In this document: positions 8,930 to 17,052 of the stretch, in pieces | Numbering within the stretch: the first letter of the stretch is position 1 | How the letters are laid out: each line of letters begins with the position of its first letter | Assembly: GCF_051859025.1 (NCBI RefSeq) | Contig: NZ_JBHYGL010000034.1 | Span: 62,001-126,000, forward strand | DNA: 64,000 bases | Source of the DNA: Falsiroseomonas sp051859025 | GTDB taxonomy: Bacteria; Pseudomonadota; Alphaproteobacteria; Acetobacterales; Acetobacteraceae | Direction of reading: 5' to 3' | The notes under the pieces: model-generated | Database searches by the model: none | What the model was told of the DNA's origin: nothing | The model's input: only the letters and a program-made list of their open reading frames with translations | Translations under genes and position numbers: made by a program

Positions 8930-9094
8930 GGCGGATACTCCGTTGGGGCCTGCCGATGGGGCGTGAAGGGGAAGCCAAATGGCAACCGAGGGGGTGAACG
9001 AAGCCTCGGGTCATCGGCCGGCAGGGCGCCGACGGGATGGGGCCGCGCCTCATCCGCGATCAGCGGACAAGGCGCGCATTAGTTCCCCAGCGTA

Positions 9095-9364
9095 TCAGAC
9101 GGACTTCTTCAGCGCCCGCATATTCGCCGCAACCCGGCGCTGGGCCGGGCGGAGCGCGGCGGCGGCCACGGCATCGGGCATGGCGCCCGCCATCATGGCC
9201 GCGCCGGCGGCGATGGCGCCGTCGGCGAAGGCCTTCTGCTTTTCCGCCATCATGGCGGTCAGGGTGGAGGCCGCCTGCACGGGGTCCGTCGCCAATTGCA
9301 GGCTGCGCAGGGTGAAGACCCACCCCGCCTGCCAGGCGAACAACGCGTAGGCGGCCGGCGGCAT
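9095..9364 (-). CDS. small hypothetical protein, phasin-like
   Basis: An 89-residue protein beginning MPPAAYALFAWQ. It is Ala- and Met-rich, predicted mostly helical, with a central MMAEKQKAFADGA segment resembling the helical repeat of phasins, and a basic end (RALKKSV). The phasin resemblance is by eye only. Its ATG overlaps the peroxiredoxin stop (TGATG at 9362-9366), so it is translationally coupled to that gene. Function is not known. Confidence 0.6.
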   Translation of the reverse strand: MPPAAYALFAWQAGWVFTLRSLQLATDPVQAASTLTAMMAEKQKAFADGAIAAGAAMMAGAMPDAVAAAALRPAQRRVAANMRALKKSV

Positions 9365-9846
9365 CAGAGCGCCGCCAGGATGGCTTCCGCCTTGGAAACC
9401 TCGAAGGCGCCGGCGGCTTCGACGGCGACATGCGTCACCTTGCCGTCCTTCGCCACCAGGGCGAAGCGCTGGCAGCGAAGGCCGAGGCCGCGCGCCATCA
9501 GGTCCAGTTCCAGCCCCAGCGCCTTGGTGAAGACGGCGGAGCCATCGGCCAGCATCGCCACCTGGTCGGTGATGCCCTGGTCGCGGCCCCAGGCGCCCAT
9601 CACGAAGGCGTCGTTGACGGACATGCAGGCGATGGTGTCGACGCCCTTGGCCTTCAGCGCCTCCGCCTGGGTCACGAAGCCCGGCAGGTGCTTGGCGGAG
9701 CAGGTGGGCGTGAAGGCGCCGGGGACGCCGAACAGCACCACGGTCTTGCCCTTGAAGAGCTCCTCGGTGGAGACCTCCTTCGGCCCCTCCGCGGTCGCCT
9801 GCATGATCTTCACGGCCGGAATGCTGTCGCCAACCTGGATCGTCAT
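9364..9846 (-). CDS. peroxiredoxin, Prx5/glutaredoxin-dependent type
   Basis: A 160-residue thiol peroxidase that reduces hydroperoxides. The peroxidatic cysteine is C49 in GAFTPTCSAKHLPGF, the classic Prx5-group active site, and C74 sits about 25 residues on, where this group often has its second Cys. I chose the ATG at 9846, which starts MTIQVGDSIP and has a GAGGGAGA ribosome site upstream, rather than the much longer reading frame that opens near 10047. It is divergent from the yqgE gene and overlaps the small gene downstream by one base. Confidence 0.9.
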   Translation of the reverse strand: MTIQVGDSIPAVKIMQATAEGPKEVSTEELFKGKTVVLFGVPGAFTPTCSAKHLPGFVTQAEALKAKGVDTIACMSVNDAFVMGAWGRDQGITDQVAMLADGSAVFTKALGLELDLMARGLGLRCQRFALVAKDGKVTHVAVEAAGAFEVSKAEAILAAL

Positions 9847-10040
9847 CGCGGAATCTCCCTCTGTGACTGCTGACATACGGCGGATCGGGGGGGCGCGTCC
9901 ATGCGGGGCCGGCATGCAGGGCGGCCATGGAACTGCATGGGGGAACCCCATCGGGGGAACCTGGCCCGGCATTCCGTGATGCCCGCCGCGATGCGCCATG
10001 CTTGCGGCCCGGCGGGGCCGCCGCCATGTTCTGTTGAACC

Positions 10041-10649
10041 ATGGCACGCCGCGCCCCCAAAGCCCCGCCCCCGCCGGCCGTTCCCCTTGTCGAGGAAGGC
10101 TATCTCGCCGGCCAGCTCCTGGTCGCCATGCCGGCCATGGAGGATCCGCGCTTCGCCCGCAGCGTGATCTGCCTCTGCGCCCATTCGGCGGAGGGCGCGA
10201 TGGGCATCGTGCTGAACAAGCCGCTGGAGGGGCTGAGCTTCGACGAACTGCTCGGCCAGCTGGGGCTGGACTCCGTGCCGCCGCAGCGCCGCATCCGGCT
10301 CGTCTCCGGCGGGCCGGTCGAGGGCGGGCGGGGATTCGTGCTGCACAGCGCGGATTGGGAGACGGAGGGCAGCCTGCGGGTCAGCGAGGATGTGGCCCTG
10401 ACCGCCAGCGTGGACATCCTGAAGGCGATCGCCGGCGGCGGCGGGCCGAAGGAGGGTTTCCTGGCGCTGGGCTATGCCGGCTGGGGACCGGGCCAGCTGG
10501 AAGCCGAGATCCAGCAGAATGCCTGGCTCAACGTCCCCGCCGACCAGGCCCTGCTCTTCCGCCAGAATGCCGGCGACCTCTGGCGCCAGGCACTGGGCAA
10601 GCTGCATGTGGACCCCGCGGCGCTGTCCGGCTTCGCCGGACGGGCTTAG
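10041..10649 (+). CDS. YqgE/AlgH (UPF0301) family protein
   Basis: A 202-residue protein of the widespread YqgE/AlgH family, of uncertain function. The diagnostic blocks are present: YLAGQLLVAMPAMEDPRFARS, MGIVLNKPLEGLSF, GGPVEGGRGFVLH and GYAGWGPGQLEAE. The N-terminus has a short Ala/Pro-rich extension before the conserved start. It is transcribed divergently from the peroxiredoxin. A GTCCGGC-TTC-GCCGGAC hairpin at the end of the reading frame is followed nine bases later by six T, which may be its terminator. Confidence 0.9.
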   Translation: MARRAPKAPPPPAVPLVEEGYLAGQLLVAMPAMEDPRFARSVICLCAHSAEGAMGIVLNKPLEGLSFDELLGQLGLDSVPPQRRIRLVSGGPVEGGRGFVLHSADWETEGSLRVSEDVALTASVDILKAIAGGGGPKEGFLALGYAGWGPGQLEAEIQQNAWLNVPADQALLFRQNAGDLWRQALGKLHVDPAALSGFAGRA

Positions 10650-10656
10650 CTTTTTT
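10625..10656 (+). terminator. possible intrinsic terminator at the end of yqgE
   Basis: A perfect 7-bp stem (GTCCGGC / GCCGGAC, loop TTC) overlaps the last codons, followed by nine bases and then TTTTTT. The gap between stem and T-run is longer than usual, which lowers the confidence. Confidence 0.4.
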
Positions 10657-10670
10657 CATGCCCTCAGACG

Positions 10671-10719
10671 TCGTGCTAGGGGCACGCCAGCGACATCGTG
10701 CCAAGGGCACGCCAGCGGC
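10671..10719. repeat. two direct copies of a small hairpin in the yqgE-mutL spacer
   Basis: Two 24-base copies, 25 bases apart, share TCGTGC at one end and GGGCACGCCAGCG at the other and differ only at a few middle positions. In each, CGTGC pairs with GCACG, leaving a 5-base loop (TAGGG in the first, CAAGG in the second). Stems are identical while loops differ. Confidence 0.7.
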
Positions 10720-10860
10720 GTGACGGGCGGGCGCATCCGCGCCCTTGCCTTCGCGCCCTGTACTGTTGCGCCAGGCTGCGCTGATGGTCTGGGCGCGGGC
10801 CGCCAGCGTTGATCTTCGTGGGCCTTGCCCGCGGACCCCGCCCCGGCGCATCTCTCTGCC

Positions 10861-12702
10861 ATGGCCCCCGCCCCCCGGATTCGCCTGCTGCCGGAGACCA
10901 CCGCCAACCGCATCGCGGCCGGCGAGGTGGTGGAGCGTCCGGCCGCCGCGGTGAAGGAGCTGGTGGAGAACGCGCTGGACGCCGGCGCCACCCGCATCGC
11001 CGTGACGCTGGAGGAAGGCGGCATCGGCCGCATCCTGGTGGAGGATGATGGCGGCGGCATGGGGCCGGATGACCTCGAACTCGCCGTCGAACGCCACGCC
11101 ACCTCCAAGCTGCCGGAGGAAGCGGCGCTGTTCCGCATCGCGACGCTGGGCTTCCGGGGTGAGGCCCTGCCCTCCATCGGCGCCGTCGCGCGCCTCACGC
11201 TGACCTCCCGCAACGGAACCTCAGGGAATGGTGGGGGCGCGGCCCATGCCATCACGGTGGAGGGTGGCCGCAAATCCGCCGTGGCGCCGGCCGCCGGCCC
11301 GCCCGGCACGCGGGTGGAGGTGCGGGACCTGTTCTACGCCACCCCCGCGCGGCGGGAATTCCTGAAATCCCCCCGGACCGAGGCCGAGGCCGCGGTCACG
11401 GCGGTGGAGCGCCTGGCCATGGCCTGGCCGCAGGTGGGCTTCCGCGTCACCGTCGATGGCCGCCAGGCGCTGAACCTGGCGCCCGCCGACCGCGCCGGCC
11501 GCATCGCCGCCCTGCTGGGGGCCGATTTCGCCGCCGCCGCGGTGCCGGTGGAGGCGGCGCGGGACGGCATCACGCTCACGGGCCTCGCCGGCCTGCCGAC
11601 GCATCACCGCGCGACCGGGGAGGCGCAGCACCTCGTCGTCAACAACCGCCCGGTGCGCGACCCCCAGCTGCGCACCGCGCTGCGCGTCGCCTACCGGGAC
11701 CTGGTGCCGGCCAGGCGCTTCCCGGCGGCGGCGCTGTTCCTCGATGTGCCGCCGGAAGCGGTCGATGTGAACGTCCATCCGATGAAGACGGAACTGCGCT
11801 TCCGCGATTCCGATGGGGTGCGCGGGCTGATGATCTCGGCGCTCCGCCGCGCGCTTGCCGTCGGCGCGCAGGGGGCGGCGCCGGATGGGTTGGCGCCTGA
11901 TGGGGTGGCATCCGATGGATGGGCGGTGGAGCCGGTTGCCGTGCCCTCCTACGCGCCCGTCTACAGCCCGGCGCCGGGCTTCGCGGAGGCGCCGGTCCCC
12001 GTCTTCCCGGGCTGGCGCCCGCCGCCCGGCCCGGTGGCCAGGCCCCCCCGCCCGCCCTCGCTCCCCCTCGCCTTCGCACCCGCGCCCGCGCCGGAGCCCC
12101 TGCCCGACTTCCCGGAGGATGGGCCGCTCGGCCGGCCGCTGGCGCAGATCCTCGATACCTATGTGCTCGCGGAGGCGCCGGACGGCTCCCTGGTGCTGGT
12201 GGACCAGCACGCCGCGCATGAACGCCTGGTGCATGAGGCGCTGCGCGCGCAACTCGTCGAAGGCGGCGTCCGCGCCCAGCCCCTGCTGCTGCCCGCCGTG
12301 GTCGAACTGCCCGCCCGCGATGTCGGCCGCCTGCTGGACAAGGCGGCCGAGCTTTCGCGCCTCGGGCTGGAGATCGAGGGCTTCGGCCCCGGCGCCATCC
12401 TGGTCCGCGCCCTGCCCGCCTTGCTTGGCAACCCCGAACCCGCACCGCTGCTGCGCGACATCGCCGCCGAACTGGCGGAGATGGATGAGGCGCTGGCGCT
12501 GGAAGCGCGGCTCGATGCCGCCGTCGCGCGGCTGGCCTGCCATGGATCCATTCGCGCTGGCCGCCGGCTGAAGGGCGCGGAGATGGCGGCGCTGCTGCGC
12601 CAGATGGAGGCAACGCCCCGCGCCGCCACCTGCAGCCATGGCCGCCCGACGGTCCTGCGCCTCGGCAAGGCGGAGCTGGAGAAGCTGTTCGGCCGGCGCT
12701 GA
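10861..12702 (+). CDS. mutL: DNA mismatch repair endonuclease MutL
   Basis: A 613-residue MutL. The N-terminal GHL ATPase has IAAGEVVERP, the catalytic E36 with N37, DDGGGM and GFRGEAL (97-103). A Pro-rich linker of roughly 100 residues follows. The C-terminal domain has DQHAAHERLVHE (residues 448-459), the DQHA-x2-E-x4-E metal site of MutL proteins that nick DNA themselves, plus ACHGSIRAG and CSHGRPT. So this is the endonuclease type, as in bacteria without MutH. I chose the ATG at 10861, matching the usual family start; an upstream start at 10825 adds 12 residues without homology. Confidence 0.95.
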   Translation: MAPAPRIRLLPETTANRIAAGEVVERPAAAVKELVENALDAGATRIAVTLEEGGIGRILVEDDGGGMGPDDLELAVERHATSKLPEEAALFRIATLGFRGEALPSIGAVARLTLTSRNGTSGNGGGAAHAITVEGGRKSAVAPAAGPPGTRVEVRDLFYATPARREFLKSPRTEAEAAVTAVERLAMAWPQVGFRVTVDGRQALNLAPADRAGRIAALLGADFAAAAVPVEAARDGITLTGLAGLPTHHRATGEAQHLVVNNRPVRDPQLRTALRVAYRDLVPARRFPAAALFLDVPPEAVDVNVHPMKTELRFRDSDGVRGLMISALRRALAVGAQGAAPDGLAPDGVASDGWAVEPVAVPSYAPVYSPAPGFAEAPVPVFPGWRPPPGPVARPPRPPSLPLAFAPAPAPEPLPDFPEDGPLGRPLAQILDTYVLAEAPDGSLVLVDQHAAHERLVHEALRAQLVEGGVRAQPLLLPAVVELPARDVGRLLDKAAELSRLGLEIEGFGPGAILVRALPALLGNPEPAPLLRDIAAELAEMDEALALEARLDAAVARLACHGSIRAGRRLKGAEMAALLRQMEATPRAATCSHGRPTVLRLGKAELEKLFGRR

Positions 12703-12763
12703 GCCCCTGGTCGCAGACGGCGCTTCATGGGCAGACTGTTGAAAACGTCCGGACCGCTGGCCG

Positions 12764-13180
12764 ATGCGCCTGATGCAGCTGATCTACGCCTCCCGCCCCT
12801 TCGGATTCAGCGGGGATACGCTGGACGACATCCTGATGACGGCGCGCCGCCGCAACCGGGCGGATGGCATCACCGGCGCGCTGATCTGCCGCAACGACCT
12901 GTTCATGCAGATGCTGGAAGGCCCGCGCAGCAAGGTGACGGCCACCTTCGGCCGCATCCTGCGCGATGACCGCCATATCGAGGTGACGCTGCTGTGGTGC
13001 GGCGACGCGCCGTTCCGCAGCTTCCCCGACTGGGACATGCTGGAGGACCCGGCCAGGTCCTGGATGTGGAACCGGGAGGAGGTGCGCGCCGGCGCCCCCG
13101 GCGCGGCCTCCGCCGAGGAAGCCCGCCGCGCCTTCGCCCGCATCGCCAGCGAACCCCGCGAAGGCGCCGCGCCAGGTTGA
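12764..13180 (+). CDS. single-domain BLUF blue-light sensor protein
   Basis: A 138-residue protein that is one BLUF domain with a short tail. The flavin-contacting residues of the family are present: Y8 (LIYAS), N31 (RRRNRADGITG) and Q49 (FMQMLEG), with W95 near the end of the domain in FPDWDM. BLUF proteins bind FAD and switch a hydrogen-bond network on blue light. No output domain is attached, so it would act through a protein partner. A second in-frame ATG at 12773 could be the true start. Its TGA stop lies inside a 14-bp tandem repeat. Confidence 0.9.
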   Translation: MRLMQLIYASRPFGFSGDTLDDILMTARRRNRADGITGALICRNDLFMQMLEGPRSKVTATFGRILRDDRHIEVTLLWCGDAPFRSFPDWDMLEDPARSWMWNREEVRAGAPGAASAEEARRAFARIASEPREGAAPG

Positions 13181-13227
13181 CGCCACCCGGTTGACGCCAC
13201 CCGGTTGACGCCACCCGGTTGACGCCA
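13175..13227. repeat. 14-bp tandem repeat GGTTGACGCCACCC, about 3.8 copies
   Basis: Three exact copies at 13175, 13189 and 13203 and a partial fourth at 13217. The stop codon of the BLUF gene is within the first copy. Each unit carries TTGACG, which resembles a -35 box. The block ends about 28 bases before the next start codon. Confidence 0.9.
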
Positions 13228-13254
13228 GGCGACGGGCGCGGCACCCCTGGCGCC

Positions 13255-13914
13255 ATGCCCAAGCTGCAAGCCGCCCAGATCCAGGTCACCCCCTTCCAGC
13301 AGAACTGCGCCCTGGTCTGGGACGCGGAGAGCAACACCGGCACGGTGATCGACCCCGGCGGCGACGTCCCCCGCATCCTGGTCGCGATCGATCGCGCGGG
13401 CTGCACGGTGGACCGCATCCTCATCACCCATGGGCACCTGGATCATGCCGGCGGCGCCGCGGCGCTGAAGCTGGCGCTGGAGGCGAAGCAGGGCACGCCG
13501 GTGCCGGTGGAGGGACCGCACCGCGACGATGCCCCCCTGCTGGCCAATATCCCCGCCCAGGGCGCGCAATACGGCGCGCCTGACCTTCAATCCGTGACGC
13601 CGGATCGCTGGCTGGAGGAAGGGGACACGGTCTCCATCGCCGGGCAGAGCTTCGACGTGCTGCACTGCCCGGGCCATGCGCCGGGGCATGTGGTCTTCAC
13701 CTCCGTGGCGCTGGGCTTCGCGGTGGTGGGGGATGTGCTGTTCCGTGGCTCCATCGGCCGCACCGACTTCGCCTATGGCGACCATGAGGCGCTGATCCGC
13801 TCCATCACCACCAAGCTGCTGCCGCTGGGGGACGAGATGCGCTTCCTGTGCGGCCATGGCCCGGGATCGACCTTCGGCGAGGAACGGCGGACCAATCCCT
13901 TCCTGCCGCGCTGA
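13255..13914 (+). CDS. MBL-fold metallo-hydrolase (glyoxalase II-like, YcbL type)
   Basis: A 219-residue metallo-beta-lactamase-fold enzyme. The metal site THGHLDHAGG gives H59, H61, D63 and H64; later ligands are in LHCPGHAPGHVVF, VVGDVLFRGSIGRTDF and CGHGPGSTFGEER. The short length, without the C-terminal helical domain of true glyoxalase II, fits the YcbL-like subgroup, which probably hydrolyses thioesters. The start at 13255 (MPKLQAAQIQ) fits the family; a start at 13219 would lie in the tandem repeat and adds no homology. Confidence 0.88.
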   Translation: MPKLQAAQIQVTPFQQNCALVWDAESNTGTVIDPGGDVPRILVAIDRAGCTVDRILITHGHLDHAGGAAALKLALEAKQGTPVPVEGPHRDDAPLLANIPAQGAQYGAPDLQSVTPDRWLEEGDTVSIAGQSFDVLHCPGHAPGHVVFTSVALGFAVVGDVLFRGSIGRTDFAYGDHEALIRSITTKLLPLGDEMRFLCGHGPGSTFGEERRTNPFLPR

Positions 13915-14106
13915 ACTGTCACCGGTTGGCGCTGGCGGTCGCAGGTTGCGGGGGGGATGCCGGCATGCGCCAGTGCCTCCGCCTGCCAGCCAAGCTTCTC
14001 GTCAGCCCCGGCACTGGATCTCGGTCAGCGATTCCGGCGCAACCAGGCCGCATGGATGCCGATGACGCCCCCACCTTCCCTTGGCCGATAACCGGTCAAC
14101 CGCCGA

Positions 14107-15636
14107 TCAGGTCACGTTGTCGGTCACTATTGAATTGGAGAGAGGGCCGCCGAATCCCAGATTCAGATTCTGGGCATTTTCCGTACTGATGTTGTCGGCG
14201 ACCAGCATCGAAACAGACCCAGCTACAAAAATTCCGAACTGCTTCTTGGTTCCGGGAGCACGCAGGTCGATGCAGGTGTTATTGGTAACCTTTGAAAAAT
14301 TCGCGCCCGACTCTAGCAATATCGCCCAACCGGAAGGGCTGCTGTCATTATTTCCATTAAAACAGCTGTTCTCCGACACTGTCACGAACTGGGTGTTCGG
14401 CCTTACGTAAACGCCGATCTGGGCAAAGTCCAAGACCATATTGCCCCTGACAGTCGTAACCGAGGAAAGGATATCGACGCCGTGGAGGCAGCCATGGGTG
14501 TTGTTTCCAATAACTTGCGTCCGCTCGCTCCCAGTGCCGACCAGGATGCCCTGCTGGGCGAAGCCGCGAACGTTGTTGCTCTGTATCAGACTCCCTGCTG
14601 CCCCTGACAGCCTGATCCCCTGCTCGGTCGCGACTCCGCCGCCATCGCAGGTATTGCCCGATATGGTAATGTCGCGACTGCCGGAGCCCAGTTGCATGTT
14701 GATGGCGCCGAGGACGGGGTTCCTGAATATGTTACCGGACACAGTAACGCGCGATGCCGATGATGCGCCGTTGACAGAAACGCCGCGGCTGCAGCCCTCC
14801 ACGGTATTCCCATGAATGACGACGTCCGTGGCGGTGTCCAGGATCACGGCAGCCCATCGGTTCGGCCGAAGCCCTGTGATCGTATTGCCGAGGATCGTGA
14901 CCTGCTTCACCCCGCCCTTGACGCGAATGCCGCCCGGACTCGTACCCCCTCCGTCGATCACGTTGGCAGAGATGGTCACATCGGACTGAACGGTGCTCGA
15001 GGGATCACCGATATCGATGACCTCGCCGAGCGACGGATCTGCCGAGTCGAGGTGGCACTCCAGAAAATAATTTGAGGAAACGACGACGGACTTGAAATTC
15101 CGGTTCAGGTCGACGCCCTCGTCCCTTGTCTTCAGAAACCGGTTGCCCGTGATAACAACGCCGACCGATGCAGTCGACCCCGCGAGCGGGCCGACCGCGA
15201 CGCCGACCCGGAGGTCCTGAAAGACATTATTCTCGATCGCCGTCGCGCCGGCGCCATCGACGCCGATGGCGAGGCCACCCTTGAAGGCGCAGTCCCGAAC
15301 GGAAAGCCGGGCCGTCCCAGCATCCGCATAGATCCAATAGCCTCCCGCGGTGTTCGAACTGCTTTCGAACCTCAAACCCTGAAACTCGACGTCTGGCGCA
15401 TTGGAAGTCCGGAATCTGTTTGCGCCGGAGGTGCCATCGCGGGAGATCGTGCCGGTGCCGAAAATCCTCACCCTAAAAGTGATGACGGTCTCCCCGTCGA
15501 CCTTGAAATTTCCGGCGGGAACGCGAACCGAGCCGCCGGAACCCGCCGCGGCGATGGCCGCGATGAATGCTGGGGTGTTGTTGAATGCGCCATCCCCATT
15601 CGCTCCATAGTCAAGAATATTGACGTCCGCCGCCAT
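14107..15636 (-). CDS. right-handed parallel beta-helix (pectate lyase-like) protein
   Basis: A 509-residue protein. The N-terminus (VNILDYGANGDGAFNNTPAF ... VRVPAGNF) is the start of the pectate-lyase-3 superfamily fold. The rest is about fifteen irregular repeats of the type ITISGN, VVIHGNTVEG, VTILGNTITG, the ladder of a parallel beta-helix. No signal peptide, lipobox or membrane segment is seen. Relatives include secreted polysaccharide lyases, epimerases and phage tailspikes; the catalytic residues cannot be assigned here. Base composition is clearly lower in GC than the neighbours, and the gene stands alone, which suggests horizontal acquisition. A GAGAGG ribosome site precedes the ATG. 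Confidence 0.8.
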   Translation of the reverse strand: MAADVNILDYGANGDGAFNNTPAFIAAIAAAGSGGSVRVPAGNFKVDGETVITFRVRIFGTGTISRDGTSGANRFRTSNAPDVEFQGLRFESSSNTAGGYWIYADAGTARLSVRDCAFKGGLAIGVDGAGATAIENNVFQDLRVGVAVGPLAGSTASVGVVITGNRFLKTRDEGVDLNRNFKSVVVSSNYFLECHLDSADPSLGEVIDIGDPSSTVQSDVTISANVIDGGGTSPGGIRVKGGVKQVTILGNTITGLRPNRWAAVILDTATDVVIHGNTVEGCSRGVSVNGASSASRVTVSGNIFRNPVLGAINMQLGSGSRDITISGNTCDGGGVATEQGIRLSGAAGSLIQSNNVRGFAQQGILVGTGSERTQVIGNNTHGCLHGVDILSSVTTVRGNMVLDFAQIGVYVRPNTQFVTVSENSCFNGNNDSSPSGWAILLESGANFSKVTNNTCIDLRAPGTKKQFGIFVAGSVSMLVADNISTENAQNLNLGFGGPLSNSIVTDNVT

Positions 15637-16065
15637 CGCGAGAATCCTCTCACACTTCAGAATTCGAATTTAGCAATCGCGAATCAGCATCGCCAAGTCG
15701 TTCCAGGGCCGGCAGCCCGCAATAACTGCTTTGTGATCACATCACGTTGAAATGCCCGTGGCGGCAGGGCATCAGCCGACACGGCCCAAAAATCAGCGTT
15801 AGATTTTTTTGGATCATTCGCGCTCGAACCAGCACGCGAATAGGCACCATGGCGGCACCGGCGTCGGGACTGCGGGCTGAAGCCTGCTCTGGCCATCGCC
15901 GTCGTCACGAACTCTCGGACGATGCGGGGTGCGCCGGCGGCGCGCTGGACGGCATCGCCGGCATCCGCGAAGGCGCACGCGACCAGAGGCATTCGCGATC
16001 CACATTCCTTCGGCTGCGGCACGGTGACGCGGATCTTCGTCCTCGACGTGATGCCGCTGTGGCCC
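15637..16065. other. gene-free spacer, lower-GC near the beta-helix gene
   Basis: About 430 bases between two minus-strand genes. The right part returns to high GC. A 112-codon open frame at 15684-16022 (minus) has no recognisable family or good start and is not called. A perfect TGTGATCACA palindrome lies at 15732-15741, and a possible promoter for the beta-helix gene at 15667-15696. Confidence 0.5.
15667..15696 (-). promoter_or_regulatory. possible promoter of the beta-helix gene
   Basis: On the minus strand, TTGGCG and TAAATT are spaced by 18 bases and lie about 30 bases upstream of the start codon at 15636. The match to consensus is moderate and rests only on inspection. Confidence 0.3.
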
Positions 16066-16977
16066 CTACCGCCGCGCCGCCCGCTCGCTCATCACGCAGG
16101 CCAGCACCACCAGCCCCGCGCCCGCCAGCGTGACCAGCGCGGGCGCGTGGCCCCAGAACAGCGCATCGAAGGCCACCGACCAGATGATGCCGGTGTAGCT
16201 GATGGGGGCCAGCCGCGCGGCCGGGGCGTGGCGGAAGGCTTCCGCGATCATCACCGTCGCCGCCGCCACTGTCATCCCCGCGGCGATCATCTGCGCCCAG
16301 CCCATCGCCGTCGGCGGCTGCCATTCGGCGATGCCGAAGGGCGTCATCACCAGCAGCCCCAGCAGCGCCGGCCAGAACAGCACGCGGGCGATCCCCGGCT
16401 CGTCCCGCAGCTGCCGGTTCAGGATGAAGACGGCGGAATAGGTCCCCGTCCCGCAGAGCGCGTAGAGGTAGCCACTCAAGGGCCCGCTGCCGAGCCCGCT
16501 GGCGAAGCCCGGCGCCAGCGCCATCGCCACGCCGCCGAACCCCACCGCGCACCACACCCAGGCGAGTGGCGAGACCCTTTCCCGCAGGAAAAGGGCGGAG
16601 GCCAGCAGCACGATCAGCGGCGCGGTGAAGAAGACCAGGTAGCCCTCCACCAGCGGCAGGTCGCGGAAGGCCAGGAAGAAGAAGCTGGCGCTGCCGAGCA
16701 TGGCCAGCGCGCGGCCCGCATTCAGCCAGGGATGGCGGGTGGAGAGCCTCCCCATCAGCCGCGGCGCGAGGGGGAGCAGCAGCAGCACCAGGACCAGCAG
16801 CACGACGAATCGCACCAGCAGCACCTGCGCCATCGCATGGTGGTCGGCCAGCAGCTTGCTGTTGGCATCCAGCACGCCGAACAGCAGGATCGCGCCGAAC
16901 ATCAGCGCGGGACCGCGCACGCTTTTCCCCCCGGGATTCCAGGCGCCCTTCTGGCCGCCGGGCGCGGCGCTGTCCAT
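16066..16977 (-). CDS. DMT family (EamA) transporter
   Basis: A 303-residue integral membrane protein with about ten hydrophobic helices in two homologous halves, the EamA duplication. The first helix begins at about residue 26 (MFGAILLFGVLDANSKLL), and the second half at about residue 165. Such proteins export metabolites or amino acids from the inner membrane; the cargo cannot be read from sequence. I placed the start at ATG 16977, giving a 25-residue cytoplasmic lead; the internal Met at residue 26 is an alternative. It is divergent from pyrD, 75 bases away. Confidence 0.85.
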   Translation of the reverse strand: MDSAAPGGQKGAWNPGGKSVRGPALMFGAILLFGVLDANSKLLADHHAMAQVLLVRFVVLLVLVLLLLPLAPRLMGRLSTRHPWLNAGRALAMLGSASFFFLAFRDLPLVEGYLVFFTAPLIVLLASALFLRERVSPLAWVWCAVGFGGVAMALAPGFASGLGSGPLSGYLYALCGTGTYSAVFILNRQLRDEPGIARVLFWPALLGLLVMTPFGIAEWQPPTAMGWAQMIAAGMTVAAATVMIAEAFRHAPAARLAPISYTGIIWSVAFDALFWGHAPALVTLAGAGLVVLACVMSERAARR

Positions 16978-17052
16978 CGCCCGAAGCGCAGCACAGCCCC
17001 GCGCGACCTTCCCGCTTCCCATTCCCCGCGCGCCGGGGCACAAGCCGCGGCG

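Noticed and set aside
13219..13254. Earlier start for the MBL-fold gene at 13219
   Set aside because: It would begin with a TTG inside the tandem repeat and add residues not seen in the family.
14107..15636. Prophage tailspike as part of a phage region
   Set aside because: No capsid, terminase, integrase or lysis genes are nearby, so only a lone beta-helix gene can be claimed.
15684..16022. 112-codon open frame on the minus strand
   Set aside because: No recognisable family, no good ribosome site, mixed composition across its length, and an Arg-rich sequence typical of out-of-frame reading in GC-rich DNA.
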